DNA of 62,293 bases from CAZYBU01 sp964645775 (lineage in GTDB: Bacteria; Spirochaetota; UBA4802; UBA5550). The stretch covers positions 1 to 62,293 of the forward strand of contig CAZYBU010000018.1 of assembly GCA_964645775.1 (NCBI GenBank), given 5' to 3'. The position numbers and the translations under genes are program-made. Below the pieces are notes generated by a model. It had not been told where the DNA came from. It saw nothing but the letters and a program-made list of their open reading frames with translations, and did no database searches. Below, in pieces: positions 15,978 to 25,096 of the stretch; position 1 is the first letter of the stretch; the number at the start of each line of letters is the position of its first letter.

Positions 15978-18704
15978 ATGAACAAACGATGGATGACCCT
16001 TATAGCTGTACTGATCGGCGTCTATTTTATTGTAAACCTGACATCGGATCTCTATGTCGATTATCTCTGGTTCTCCTTTCACGGTGGAGAGGAGGTCTTC
16101 CGAACCCTCTACCTGACCCGATACGGGGTCCACACGGTCTTCGCTCTTATCTTCGTCGGTCTCTTCTTTTTCAACTTTTTCCTTTTTCGAATCCTTGGAG
16201 GCAAGGGAAGAATCTTCTCAAACAACATTCTTGACCGGCTCCAGATACCTGTTCTGGGCTCCCCCCGCCGGGCACTGATGCTCATCCTGTCGGCCGGCGT
16301 TGTGTTTGTCGCCTTTATCATGGGTGGGGCCGCGTCCGCCTTCTGGAAAGAATACCTGATGTATATGAACGGTGTACCCTTCGAGGGCTTTCCCAAAGAC
16401 CCGATCTTTAACCTCGACATCGGCTTTTACGTCTTTTCGCTTCCCTTCTATTCATTTCTCTACGGATGGCTCATGTCATCCCTGGTGATGATCACCCTCT
16501 TTTCCATTTTTCTTCACATATTAAACGGAGGCGTAAGCGTAAACCACGGCAAGCTGGAGATGTCCCTCTTCTCCAGGGCCCATGTATCTACCATGCTCGC
16601 CTTTATCGTCATTCTCCACGGAGTGAGCTACAGAATCTCGGCCTACGATCTCCTCTTCTCCAAGATAGGGAAGTTTTACGGGGCAGGATACACGGCGGTC
16701 AACGCGAACCTCCTGGCTTACAACGTTGCCATGGTCCTCTCCTTCGTTGCCGCGGCCCTGCTCCTCTTCAATATAATCAAACGGAGTTTCGCCCTGCCGC
16801 TTATCGTAATCGCGGCCCTCATCCCGGCTTACTTCATCCTGGGGACCATCTACCCATCCCTGCAGCAGAGATTCATCGTTGAACCGAACGAGCTCCAGAA
16901 GGAGATGCCCTACATAAAGAACAACATAAAATTTACCCGCCTCGGGTATAATATCGAACAAATAAAGGAGTCTGAATTCGCCAATGACGGAAATCTATCC
17001 TATTCCGACCTCCGGAAAAACCGTGCAATTGTAGATAATATCCGTCTCTGGGACTGGAGGCCCCTCAAGCAGACATACCGCCAGATGCAGGAGTTAAAAC
17101 GGTACTATAACTTTAACGACGTGGATGTCGGCCGCTACACGGTTAACGGCAAGACCATAGCCGTGAACCTTTCGGCAAGGGAACTTTCCATAAATAATCT
17201 GTCTGAAAACAGCCAGACCTGGCAGAACAAGCACCTGATCTACACCCATGGGTACGGACTGGTCCTCTCCAGGGTAGACAAGGTCACGAGCCAGGGACAG
17301 CCCAAATTGCTCATCTATGACATCCCCCCCAAGACGGATATTGACATACCCCTCAGGCGCCCGGAGATATACTACGGAGAGAACAATAATCCCTACATCA
17401 TCACCAACACGAAGATCAAGCCGGGCGAATTCGATTATCCTTCCGGGGATAAGAACAAGTACGCCACCTATAAAGGTGAGGGCGGCATCAAACTGGACAG
17501 CCTGCTCGACCGGTTAATGTTTGCCTCAGCCTTTAATGACATCAACATCCTCATAACAGGGGAGATCACCCAAGAAAGCAGGGTCCACATGCGGAGAAAC
17601 ATCACGGAGATGGCCCGGACATTCGCTCCCTACCTCTCCCTTGACCCGGACCCCTACCTGGTCATAGCGGACGGCAGGCTTTTCTGGATGATAGACGCCT
17701 ACACGACCACGGACCGCTTCCCCTACTCTACTCCCTTCTCCACCACGAGAAGAGCGGGAAGCCTCAACTATATCCGTAACTCGGTAAAGATCGTAATCGA
17801 CGCCTATAACGGCAGGATGAACCTTTACCGTGCCAATAAACAGGACCCCATTATCAGAGCCTACGAGAAGATGTTCCCGGGGGTTATCAAAGACCTTTCG
17901 GAAATGCCTGAGTATCTCCAGGAGCACATCCGCTACCCGGAGGCCATCTTTAACATCCAGTCAGAGATGCTGCTTACCTACCATATGACCGAACCGACAG
18001 TCTTCTATAACAATGAGGACGCCTGGCACCGTCCACGGCAGATATACCAGGGGAGCGAGGAACCTGTGCAGAGCTATTACATGATTACCCGCCTGCCCGG
18101 GGAAGAGAGGAATGAATTTATTCTCTATCTCCCATTCACTCCCTACGATAAGAACAACATGCTCGCCTTCCTCGCGGCCAAGTGCGATCCCCATAACTAC
18201 GGGGAACTGAGCCTCTACCAGCTGCCCAAGGACAAGCTGACCTACGGTCCCCTTCAGATAGAGGCCCGCATCGATCAGGAGCCGGACATCTCCAGGCAGC
18301 TCACTCTCTGGAGCCAGAAAGGTTCCCGGATTATCCGGGGCAACATGCTGGCCCTTCCCATCGAGGAATCGATTCTTTATATCGAACCGCTCTACCTCGA
18401 GGCGGAATCGAGCGAGATGCCGGAACTGATACGGGTCATCGTCGCCTTCAATGACCAGATTGTCATGGCCCCCAACCTCCCCTCGGCTCTGGAAAAGGTC
18501 TTCATCGGAATGACTACGGATGAAGAGGAAACGTATGTAGAGGGCGCACCTGTATCACTAAGGGATTTGATCCAGAAGGCCAATAACTACTACCAGCGGG
18601 CCCAGGACAGCCTGAAGAAAGGTGAATGGAAGGAGTATGGCGACCAGCTTAACAACCTGAAAGACACACTCAAACGCATGAAAGAGACGAGCAACCGGCG
18701 CTGA
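15978..18704 (+). CDS. UPF0182 family membrane protein
   Basis: A 908-residue protein of the uncharacterised UPF0182 family. The first 300 residues contain about seven hydrophobic segments (near 7-30, 50-70, 95-118, 155-182, 205-228, 245-268 and 272-298). The rest is a large extracytoplasmic or soluble domain with family signatures such as YVDYLWF near the N-terminus, AYTTTDRFPYS and the helical tail NNYYQRAQDSLKKGEW. No function is established. Its TGA overlaps the ATG of malQ by one base, so the two are translationally coupled; the reason is not obvious. Confidence 0.88.
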   Translation: MNKRWMTLIAVLIGVYFIVNLTSDLYVDYLWFSFHGGEEVFRTLYLTRYGVHTVFALIFVGLFFFNFFLFRILGGKGRIFSNNILDRLQIPVLGSPRRALMLILSAGVVFVAFIMGGAASAFWKEYLMYMNGVPFEGFPKDPIFNLDIGFYVFSLPFYSFLYGWLMSSLVMITLFSIFLHILNGGVSVNHGKLEMSLFSRAHVSTMLAFIVILHGVSYRISAYDLLFSKIGKFYGAGYTAVNANLLAYNVAMVLSFVAAALLLFNIIKRSFALPLIVIAALIPAYFILGTIYPSLQQRFIVEPNELQKEMPYIKNNIKFTRLGYNIEQIKESEFANDGNLSYSDLRKNRAIVDNIRLWDWRPLKQTYRQMQELKRYYNFNDVDVGRYTVNGKTIAVNLSARELSINNLSENSQTWQNKHLIYTHGYGLVLSRVDKVTSQGQPKLLIYDIPPKTDIDIPLRRPEIYYGENNNPYIITNTKIKPGEFDYPSGDKNKYATYKGEGGIKLDSLLDRLMFASAFNDINILITGEITQESRVHMRRNITEMARTFAPYLSLDPDPYLVIADGRLFWMIDAYTTTDRFPYSTPFSTTRRAGSLNYIRNSVKIVIDAYNGRMNLYRANKQDPIIRAYEKMFPGVIKDLSEMPEYLQEHIRYPEAIFNIQSEMLLTYHMTEPTVFYNNEDAWHRPRQIYQGSEEPVQSYYMITRLPGEERNEFILYLPFTPYDKNNMLAFLAAKCDPHNYGELSLYQLPKDKLTYGPLQIEARIDQEPDISRQLTLWSQKGSRIIRGNMLALPIEESILYIEPLYLEAESSEMPELIRVIVAFNDQIVMAPNLPSALEKVFIGMTTDEEETYVEGAPVSLRDLIQKANNYYQRAQDSLKKGEWKEYGDQLNNLKDTLKRMKETSNRR

Positions 18705-20221
18705 TGGACCTTTCAAGATCGAGCGGACTTCTGCTCCACATAACATCACTGCCCGGGAATCGGGGGATAGGGACCCTGGGTGAGGAGGCCCGCCGTTTCG
18801 CCGACTTTACGGCCTCGGCAGGATTTTCATACTGGCAGATACTCCCCCTGGGACCGACAACTTCGGTCTTCGGCCATTCCCCTTATGCGTCGTACTCCAC
18901 CTTCGCGGGGAACCCTCTTCTCATAAGCCTGGAAGATCTCGCCGCAGAGGAGTGGTTCCATTCAGAGCTGCCTAAAGTGATGAGAGAACCGGACCACCGG
19001 GTCGACTTCCATGCCGTTGAGGCCGACTCGGAGGAGGTACTCCGCAGAGCATGGAAGAATTTTACGGCCCACGCCGGGGAAGCAAAACGTGAAGATTTTA
19101 AACTTTTCCGTAGAAGTAACCGGGCCTGGCTCGATGACTATACCCTCTTCACGGTTCTGGCCGAACGGGAAGGAACCCTGAACTGGAGGGAGTGGCCCCC
19201 TGGTCTCCGGAGCCGTCGTTCGGCCGAGATCAGGGAAGCCCGGCAGAGACTGGCAGACGAGCTGGAGTACCACGCCTTTGTTCAGTACATCTTCTTTCGC
19301 CAGTGGGACCGGCTCCACGAGTACTGCCGGGAGAGAGGCATCGGTCTCATCGGAGACATCCCTATCTATATAAGTTTTGAAAGCGCCGACGCATGGGCGA
19401 ACCGTGAGATACTCCAGGTAGGCCAGAAGACCGGGGAGCCTTCCTTCGTGGCGGGTGTCCCCCCCGATTACTTCAGCGAGACCGGCCAGAGGTGGGGTAA
19501 CCCTCTCTACCGGTGGTTCAACCGTACCGGTATGCTGAAAAGAGCGACGCTGAATTGGTGGAAGAGGCGAATAGCCCACCTTACCGGCCTTGTCGATATC
19601 GTGCGGGTGGACCATTTCCGGGCCTTCGCCGGCTACTGGTCCATCCCGGCTTCGGAACCGACCGCCATAAAGGGTAAATGGATACAGGGGCCGGGCCTCC
19701 CCTTTTTCAAAAAGGTACTGCGTGACCTGGGTGACCTGCCCCTCATAGCTGAAGACCTCGGGGTCATCACCCCGGACGTGGATGAACTGAGGGACCGGCT
19801 GGGACTACCCGGTATGAAGATACTCCAGTTCGCCTTTGACGGAAACAGCGACAACTATTACCTGCCCCACAGCCTGGAGAACCCGAACTGCATCTACTAC
19901 ACGGGAACCCATGACAACAATACTCTGAACGGCTGGTACTACGGCAACGAAATCTCCGATGATACCCGGAGATATATCCGTGAATATCTTGGCCTGGACC
20001 AGGACAACGCCATGCACTGGAGGATGCTCAAGGTAGTCCTCCGGTCAACGGCCCGGCTTAGCGTTGTTCCCGTCCAGGATATCATAGGTTTCGGTGAGGG
20101 AGACAGGATGAATACCCCCGGGACATCGGAAGGGAACTGGATTTGGCGGCTGGAAGAGGGAGACCTGAGGGATGACCTGGCAGCGGCTCTGAAGGAGCAG
20201 AACCGGATCTACCGACGCTGA
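18704..20221 (+). CDS. malQ: 4-alpha-glucanotransferase (amylomaltase)
   Basis: MalQ transfers alpha-1,4-glucan segments between maltodextrins in the cytoplasm. The 505-residue GH77 protein begins directly with the catalytic barrel (SSGLLLHITSLPG), without the extra N-terminal domain of the enterobacterial enzyme. The catalytic set is complete: nucleophile D303 in VDIVRVDHFR, acid/base E350 in LIAEDLGV and stabilising D404 in GTHDNNT. Translation is coupled to the UPF0182 gene through an overlapping TGATG. No glycogen or maltose gene is close by. It converges with the next gene and shares its last 13 bases with it. Confidence 0.95.
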   Translation: MDLSRSSGLLLHITSLPGNRGIGTLGEEARRFADFTASAGFSYWQILPLGPTTSVFGHSPYASYSTFAGNPLLISLEDLAAEEWFHSELPKVMREPDHRVDFHAVEADSEEVLRRAWKNFTAHAGEAKREDFKLFRRSNRAWLDDYTLFTVLAEREGTLNWREWPPGLRSRRSAEIREARQRLADELEYHAFVQYIFFRQWDRLHEYCRERGIGLIGDIPIYISFESADAWANREILQVGQKTGEPSFVAGVPPDYFSETGQRWGNPLYRWFNRTGMLKRATLNWWKRRIAHLTGLVDIVRVDHFRAFAGYWSIPASEPTAIKGKWIQGPGLPFFKKVLRDLGDLPLIAEDLGVITPDVDELRDRLGLPGMKILQFAFDGNSDNYYLPHSLENPNCIYYTGTHDNNTLNGWYYGNEISDDTRRYIREYLGLDQDNAMHWRMLKVVLRSTARLSVVPVQDIIGFGEGDRMNTPGTSEGNWIWRLEEGDLRDDLAAALKEQNRIYRR

Positions 20222-21411
20222 ACCGGCTCCAGGGAACGGACCTCTATATAAGCCCGTTTACCTGAACCTATGAAATAGACGAAAATTCCCCGGACCCTTA
20301 CCTGATCGCCGTTGGAGACTTCCCTCGCAGGATCATCCTGGTAAACCTCGGCCACGCTCTCGAAACGGTCCTGTTTTTCATAACCCACCAGGAGATTAAA
20401 GGATCGGCTCTCCTCCCCTTCCCTGAGATTGGCGACCCGTCCCGTTAATGAAAGGGCCGCGCCCCGGTAAAGCCAGGGGTCCTTCTCGATTTTACCGAAG
20501 GGGATATCCTCAAAGCTCCGGTCATCAACACGGGCAACAAAGTCCCTGAAAAACTGCGTCTTCTCCCGGACCATCTGACTGACGTTGCTGCCGTCAATCC
20601 GGTTAAGTATAAGGAGAGCCCGGTTATACTTTTTCTGTTTAATGAGTTTCCGGGCGCGATTGAAGTCTTCAGTCAACTGATCGGCCGAGTAGTAGTAATG
20701 CTTTCTCTTATCCCGGCTTATTTTTTCTATCAGGTCGTAATCCTGCCCCATGAGACGCACATGATTCAGCTCCGCTGTCCCCTCCGCCGAACCGGAGAAG
20801 AGGGAATCGACCTTCCTTAGAACCTCTCCCCTGTAGATAAAGAGTGTCGATCCGACCAGTACCGGCACAAGAAGCAAAATAATTAACAGTAGAGGCGCAG
20901 ATGTCCGTCGGCTTCCAGGGGATGATCTCTTCAGGGCGGGTCTTCGCCGTAGATTCATCTTCTCAAGGCGCCTGCGGAGATGACGGTCCGGGGCCGGGAT
21001 GTCGACGTAGCGGGCAAGACGCGCTTCCCTCTGGAACTGCGCGAAGTCACTCCGTTCTCCCAGGTCCCGCCGCATATCCTCCAGACGAACGTTCCCCGGG
21101 TATTGCTTTATCAGGTCCAGGTAGTAAGACAGGATGTATTCTCTGGTTCCGGCCGATTTAAACTGGAGAAAGGCCTGGAGCTGAACCAGGGGACGGTATC
21201 CGGGATCAAAGCGATGTACCTGTTCGGCCGCCTTCTCCGCCTCGCGGAACCTCCCCTCATAGGCTGAGGCCACGGCCAGGAGAAACCAGGGATAGGGATC
21301 CGAAATGTCCGGCGCCGTCTTCTCCAGGAGAAGGAGGGCCTCACTGTATCGTCCGCGGTTAAGGGCCCTGTAGGCTTCACGAATAAAGCGGTAATAGGTT
21401 CCGCCCTGCAC
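20209..21411 (-). CDS. TPR-like protein with one membrane anchor, function unknown
   Basis: I do not recognise this 400-residue protein. Residues 1-110 form tetratricopeptide-like helices (ALNRGRYSEALLLLEK and similar). A basic stretch near 150-170 leads to one membrane segment (about 173-194). Beyond it are another helical repeat region with NRARKLIKQKKYNRALLILN and a beta-rich C-terminal domain. The start is a GTG at 21411, seven bases behind the DUF2273-like gene, with no obvious ribosome-binding site, which suggests coupling. It is the last gene of the peptidase-efp run. A scaffold or envelope role is an inference only. Confidence 0.7.
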   Translation of the reverse strand: MQGGTYYRFIREAYRALNRGRYSEALLLLEKTAPDISDPYPWFLLAVASAYEGRFREAEKAAEQVHRFDPGYRPLVQLQAFLQFKSAGTREYILSYYLDLIKQYPGNVRLEDMRRDLGERSDFAQFQREARLARYVDIPAPDRHLRRRLEKMNLRRRPALKRSSPGSRRTSAPLLLIILLLVPVLVGSTLFIYRGEVLRKVDSLFSGSAEGTAELNHVRLMGQDYDLIEKISRDKRKHYYYSADQLTEDFNRARKLIKQKKYNRALLILNRIDGSNVSQMVREKTQFFRDFVARVDDRSFEDIPFGKIEKDPWLYRGAALSLTGRVANLREGEESRSFNLLVGYEKQDRFESVAEVYQDDPAREVSNGDQVRVRGIFVYFIGSGKRAYIEVRSLEPVQRR

Positions 21412-21417
21412 GGTGTA

Positions 21418-21666
21418 TCAGGAATGATCTTCGTCCCGATTTCGGGAACGGTTCTTTAAAAAACCGGGCAGATAACCGGTAAGCGATACCCGATCATCCA
21501 CCAGCTTTCCAATGATAAGGCCGATAACAACAAGGATAACGACCAGCAGGGTCTTCAGGGGACCTGCCGCAAGCAGGAGAATGGCTATAATAAATCCACT
21601 CCCGCTCCCCAGGGCCTTGCCCGGGTTTTCGTCGATCCATCTTCCCACCGTGATCAGAAAACTCAT
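21418..21666 (-). CDS. Small integral membrane protein, DUF2273-like
   Basis: An 82-residue protein with glycine-rich hydrophobic segments at about 16-34 and 36-52 and a charged cytoplasmic tail. The opening WIDENPGKALGSGSGFI and the closely spaced membrane segments resemble DUF2273 small membrane proteins. Its ATG follows the efp stop codon without a gap, so it depends on efp translation or read-through. In other bacteria such proteins accompany Asp23 envelope-stress proteins, but none is seen here. Confidence 0.65.
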   Translation of the reverse strand: MSFLITVGRWIDENPGKALGSGSGFIIAILLLAAGPLKTLLVVILVVIGLIIGKLVDDRVSLTGYLPGFLKNRSRNRDEDHS

Positions 21667-22216
21667 TTATTTAACCCGTTCCACGTATTCACCCGTTCGG
21701 GTGTCCACCTTGATAGTCTCTCCTTCATNNNNNNNNNNCCTCGGCCCCGGTCTCTATCTGCACGGTCTTCATGACATTGGTAGCGGCATCCCCCTTAACG
21801 GCCGGTTCCGCGTAGGTCACCTTCGCCTCGATAAAGTTTGGAGGCTCAATAGATATGGGCTCACCCTCATATATGGCGATATTGACGACATCCTCTTCCT
21901 TGATAAAGTCTATTGCGTCCCCCATGGCAGACTTTGGAATGCTCTCCTGCTCAAAGCTCTCGGTGTCCATAAAGACCAGGTCGTCTCCCTCATCGTACAG
22001 GTACTGCATGGGACGGTTCTCCAGCCGGACATCTTCCAGCTTCTCCCCGCCCTTGAAGGTTTTGTCCACGATGGAACCCTTCTTTACGTTTCTGAGCTTG
22101 GTCCGCACAAAGGCGTTGCCCCGGGCCGGTTTAACGTGCTGGTACTCGAGCACGGAAAAGAGTTCACCATCCAGCTTAATTACCGTGCCCTTCTTAAAGT
22201 CGTTACTTGATATCAT
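21667..22216 (-). CDS. efp: Elongation factor P, interrupted by an N gap
   Basis: EF-P relieves ribosomes stalled at proline runs. Domain I opens MISSNDFKKGTVIKLDG and has the modification loop HVKPARGNAFVR; domain II contains LVFMDTESFEQ; domain III resumes after the gap with EGETIKVDTRTGEYVERVK. The tip of the loop is R32 instead of the lysine found in many relatives. Ten N at 21729-21738 interrupt domain III. The family suggests about eight missing residues, and the flanking frames do not fit ten bases. It sits 14 bases behind the M24 peptidase gene, a frequent partnership. Confidence 0.93.
21729..21738. other. Assembly gap (10 N) within efp
   Basis: Ten ambiguous bases interrupt domain III of EF-P. 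The flanking halves are both clearly EF-P but out of frame over ten bases, so the length is a placeholder. Confidence 0.98.
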
Positions 22217-22230
22217 CGTTTCCTCATTGT

Positions 22231-23307
22231 TCAGATAATCTCCATAGTTCGTTGTGAAGAGGTCATGGATTCCCCTCCCCGGGCCGTGACAAGGACCATG
22301 TCTTCGATTCTGACACCGCCGATACCGGGAAGATAGATGCCCGGTTCAATGGTCACGGTCATGTTCTTTTTCAGAACAAGGCCCCCGTCGTTCTTAACGG
22401 CCGGTAATTCATGGACCTCCAGCCCGTAACCGTGTCCGAGGGAATGACCGAAGTAATCGCCGTACCCCCGGGCGGTTATATAGTCCCTGGCCACGGCGTC
22501 CACTTTGCCGGTTGTTACGCCGGGACGCACACTATTCACGGCCGCCTGCTGGGCCTCCAGAACGACCCGGTAGATATCCCTGACAGGCTCGGGAATGCTA
22601 CCGACGAAAAAGGTTCTTGTCAAGTCTGAATTGTAGCCCCTGTAAACGCATCCCATGTCGATAAGTAGAGTCTCCCCCGTTTCGATTTTTTTTTCCATGG
22701 AAGTTTCGTAGTGGGGCATGGATGAACCGCGTCCCGACGCGACGATGGGAGGGAATGAAGTTCCGGTACATCCGTTCTTCCGGTAGAAAAATTCAATCTC
22801 AGTGGTAATATCCCATTCCGTCATGCCCGGTCTCACAAGGCTTTTCAAATGATCAACGCAGCGGTCCGTTATACGAGCCGCTTCCCGGAGGATTTCCACT
22901 TCCTCACTGTCTTTTATCATCCTCAAGTTATTGACCGGGCTCCCTCCTGAACGGACCTTTACCCCCCGCTTTCTCATCGCCTTCCGAAGCTGCAGGTATC
23001 CGGAGAGCCGGATGGAGTGGTCCTCAACGTAAAGGAACGCCCCTTCCTCCTTCTTCATGACCTGATCCAGGGCCTCGGTCAGGGCCCCTTCCTGGAGAAC
23101 AAACCGCCAGGATGAGCCGAGTATCCCGCGGGCGTACTCCTCGTACCGGGAGTCGGTAATGAACCAGTTTTTATAACCGCCGATGACAAGGGCGGCGTTG
23201 GTGCCGGTAAAACCGGTCAGATAGCGAATGTTCGTCAGGTCCGTAACCAGGAAGGGAAGCTCTTCCTTCTCCCTGAGGTATTTTTTCAGACGGGAGAGTC
23301 TCGACAT
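22231..23307 (-). CDS. M24 metallopeptidase, Xaa-Pro aminopeptidase type
   Basis: A 358-residue creatinase/aminopeptidase-P family enzyme that cleaves behind X-Pro or releases dipeptides. The N-terminal domain (1-125) has the family segment LTNIRYLTGFTGTNA. The pita-bread domain supplies the metal ligands in LLIDMGCVYRGYNSDLTRTF (two Asp), HSLGHGYGLEVHE (His), TIEPGIY (Glu) and GGVRIEDM (Glu). The ATG at 23307 has GGAG eight bases upstream; a TTG four codons earlier is less likely. It leads efp by 14 bases. Pairing of a proline peptidase with the proline-stall factor is common in bacteria. Confidence 0.9.
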   Translation of the reverse strand: MSRLSRLKKYLREKEELPFLVTDLTNIRYLTGFTGTNAALVIGGYKNWFITDSRYEEYARGILGSSWRFVLQEGALTEALDQVMKKEEGAFLYVEDHSIRLSGYLQLRKAMRKRGVKVRSGGSPVNNLRMIKDSEEVEILREAARITDRCVDHLKSLVRPGMTEWDITTEIEFFYRKNGCTGTSFPPIVASGRGSSMPHYETSMEKKIETGETLLIDMGCVYRGYNSDLTRTFFVGSIPEPVRDIYRVVLEAQQAAVNSVRPGVTTGKVDAVARDYITARGYGDYFGHSLGHGYGLEVHELPAVKNDGGLVLKKNMTVTIEPGIYLPGIGGVRIEDMVLVTARGGESMTSSQRTMEII

Positions 23308-23331
23308 GGTATTCTCCAATAGTATTTAATA

Positions 23332-23359
23332 AAGCTTTTCAGGGTACCCCTGTGAGCTT
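23332..23359. repeat. Inverted repeat in a divergent promoter region
   Basis: AAGCT...CAGGG-TA-CCCCTG...AGCTT forms an interrupted hairpin between the divergent M24 peptidase and purU genes. A second AAGCTT followed by seven T lies directly behind. It could be an operator or a leader hairpin; there is no firm evidence for either. Confidence 0.3.
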
Positions 23360-23457
23360 CAAGCTTTTTTTCTTCTCTGCCTCCCTGCTTCATAATTGTG
23401 CTTTACCCACCGTTAAAGGTTTCCATAGTTGTCCGATTATCGCGGAGGAGATCTTCG

Positions 23458-24312
23458 ATGAAGCTGGACAGCAACGGAGATAAATACTTACTTTTAATCA
23501 CCTGTTCAGACCGTCCGGGTCTTATCCATGATATAACCGGCGTTCTTTCCGGGCGGGGATGCAATATCACGTCCAATGGTGAATTCGTTGACCGGGAAGC
23601 GAAACGCTTCTTCATGCGGACGGAATTTACGTCCCGTAATAATCTTACGGGTTTGGAAAAATCTGTCGCCTCCCTCCTTCCGGAGGACGCGATGGTGAGA
23701 ATGCCGGAACCGGAACCGAAGAAGATCGTGGTCATGGCCACCAGGGAAGGACACTGCCTGGGTGACCTCCTTCTCAGACACAACTCCGGTGAACTCAAGG
23801 CCGACATACGGGCCGTGGTGGCCAACCATCCCGATCTGGAGGAGCTTGTCAGCCGGTTTAACATACCCTGGCACTGTATACCTCACGCCGACCTCTCCAG
23901 GGAGGACCACGAAGAGAGGATACTGAAGACCCTGGCGCGCTACGATCCCGATTATATTGTCCTGGCACGGTATATGCGTGTCCTTAGCCATGATTTCGTG
24001 ACCCGTCTCTCCTCGAAAATTATCAACATCCATCATTCCTTCCTTCCCGCATTCGCCGGGTCCCGCCCCTACAGGCAGGCCTATGAACGGGGCGTTAAGA
24101 TCATCGGGGCCACGGCCCATTTCGTCACGAAAGACCTGGACGACGGTCCCATCATCGCCCAGAGCGTGACACCGGTCGACCATTCCCACGGAGAAGAGGA
24201 GATGAAACAGGCGGGAAGAGATATTGAGAAGATAGTCCTGTCCCGTGCTCTGCGCCTTATCTTTGAGGACAGGGTCTTTGTCCAGGGAGGACGTACCGTT
24301 ATCTTTGAGTAA
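23458..24312 (+). CDS. purU: Formyltetrahydrofolate deformylase
   Basis: PurU hydrolyses 10-formyl-tetrahydrofolate to formate and tetrahydrofolate, balancing one-carbon pools. The 284-residue protein has an N-terminal ACT domain (LLLITCSDRPGLIHDITGVLSGRGCNI) and a formyl-transferase fold with the catalytic region INIHHSFLPAFAG and GATAHFVTKDLDDGPIIAQ. The ATG at 23458 is preceded by GGAGGAG at good spacing; an in-frame start further upstream adds 20 residues of no family character. It stands 90 bases before yggS on the same strand. Confidence 0.93.
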   Translation: MKLDSNGDKYLLLITCSDRPGLIHDITGVLSGRGCNITSNGEFVDREAKRFFMRTEFTSRNNLTGLEKSVASLLPEDAMVRMPEPEPKKIVVMATREGHCLGDLLLRHNSGELKADIRAVVANHPDLEELVSRFNIPWHCIPHADLSREDHEERILKTLARYDPDYIVLARYMRVLSHDFVTRLSSKIINIHHSFLPAFAGSRPYRQAYERGVKIIGATAHFVTKDLDDGPIIAQSVTPVDHSHGEEEMKQAGRDIEKIVLSRALRLIFEDRVFVQGGRTVIFE

Positions 24313-24402
24313 GCCCCATCCTGCCCCGTAAAGACACCTCTCTTTAACCATTCCATTATGGAATAGACTTGACCCGGAAATAAAAGGGGGACATCATAGG
24401 GC

Positions 24403-25092
24403 ATGGATACGACCTCCCTGAAAAAGAAACATGAAATCGTGAAAGAGAAGGTCGCGGAGGCGGCCGCAATCTCCGGGAGAGACCCTTCAGATATCCGGAT
24501 CATGGCGGTAACAAAAACTTTTCCCCCGGAGGTTGTCCGCGCGGCCATTGAGGCCGGCATGACCCTGCTTGGTGAGAACCGGGTCCAGGAGGCGGTGACC
24601 AAATATGAGGGACTGGAAGTGAATCATGAACTTCACCTCATCGGCCACCTTCAGTCCAACAAGTCCAGGCAGGCCGTAAAACTGTTTGACTGTATTCAAA
24701 GCCTGGATAAGCTGAGTACGGCTCGTTCCCTCGACAGGGAGGCCGGAAAGCTTTCAAAAAATATAGACGTTCTGGTCCAGGTCAATACCAGCGGTGAAGA
24801 GCAGAAACACGGAGTCGATCCGGAAAACCTTATGACGCTCCTGGACGATTTCATGAAGCTGGAGCGTGTCAGGCTCCGTGGTATCATGACAATGGCGAGA
24901 CTGACGGACAACAGGGACGAAATACGGAGAAGCTTCGCCCTCACCCGTGACCTAAAAGAGAACGCTGAAAAAAGGACAGGGCTTACCCTGCCTCTGCTCT
25001 CCATGGGGATGTCTTCGGACTACACTCTGGCCGTGGAGGAAGGGGCTACCATGATCCGCGTAGGTTCCGCCATTTTTGGAACAAGGGGATAA
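24403..25092 (+). CDS. YggS-family pyridoxal 5'-phosphate homeostasis protein
   Basis: A 229-residue PLP-binding protein (PLPBP/YggS/YBL036C family) that buffers the cofactor and affects amino-acid metabolism; it has no known catalytic reaction. The PLP lysine is K38 in IMAVTKTFPPE, followed by LLGENRVQEA, the phosphate-binding HLIGHLQSNK and the C-terminal LSMGMSSDYTLAVEEGATMIRVGSAIFG. It stands four bases before proC. This yggS-proC pairing recurs in many bacteria. Confidence 0.93.
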   Translation: MDTTSLKKKHEIVKEKVAEAAAISGRDPSDIRIMAVTKTFPPEVVRAAIEAGMTLLGENRVQEAVTKYEGLEVNHELHLIGHLQSNKSRQAVKLFDCIQSLDKLSTARSLDREAGKLSKNIDVLVQVNTSGEEQKHGVDPENLMTLLDDFMKLERVRLRGIMTMARLTDNRDEIRRSFALTRDLKENAEKRTGLTLPLLSMGMSSDYTLAVEEGATMIRVGSAIFGTRG

Positions 25093-25096
25093 TCGC

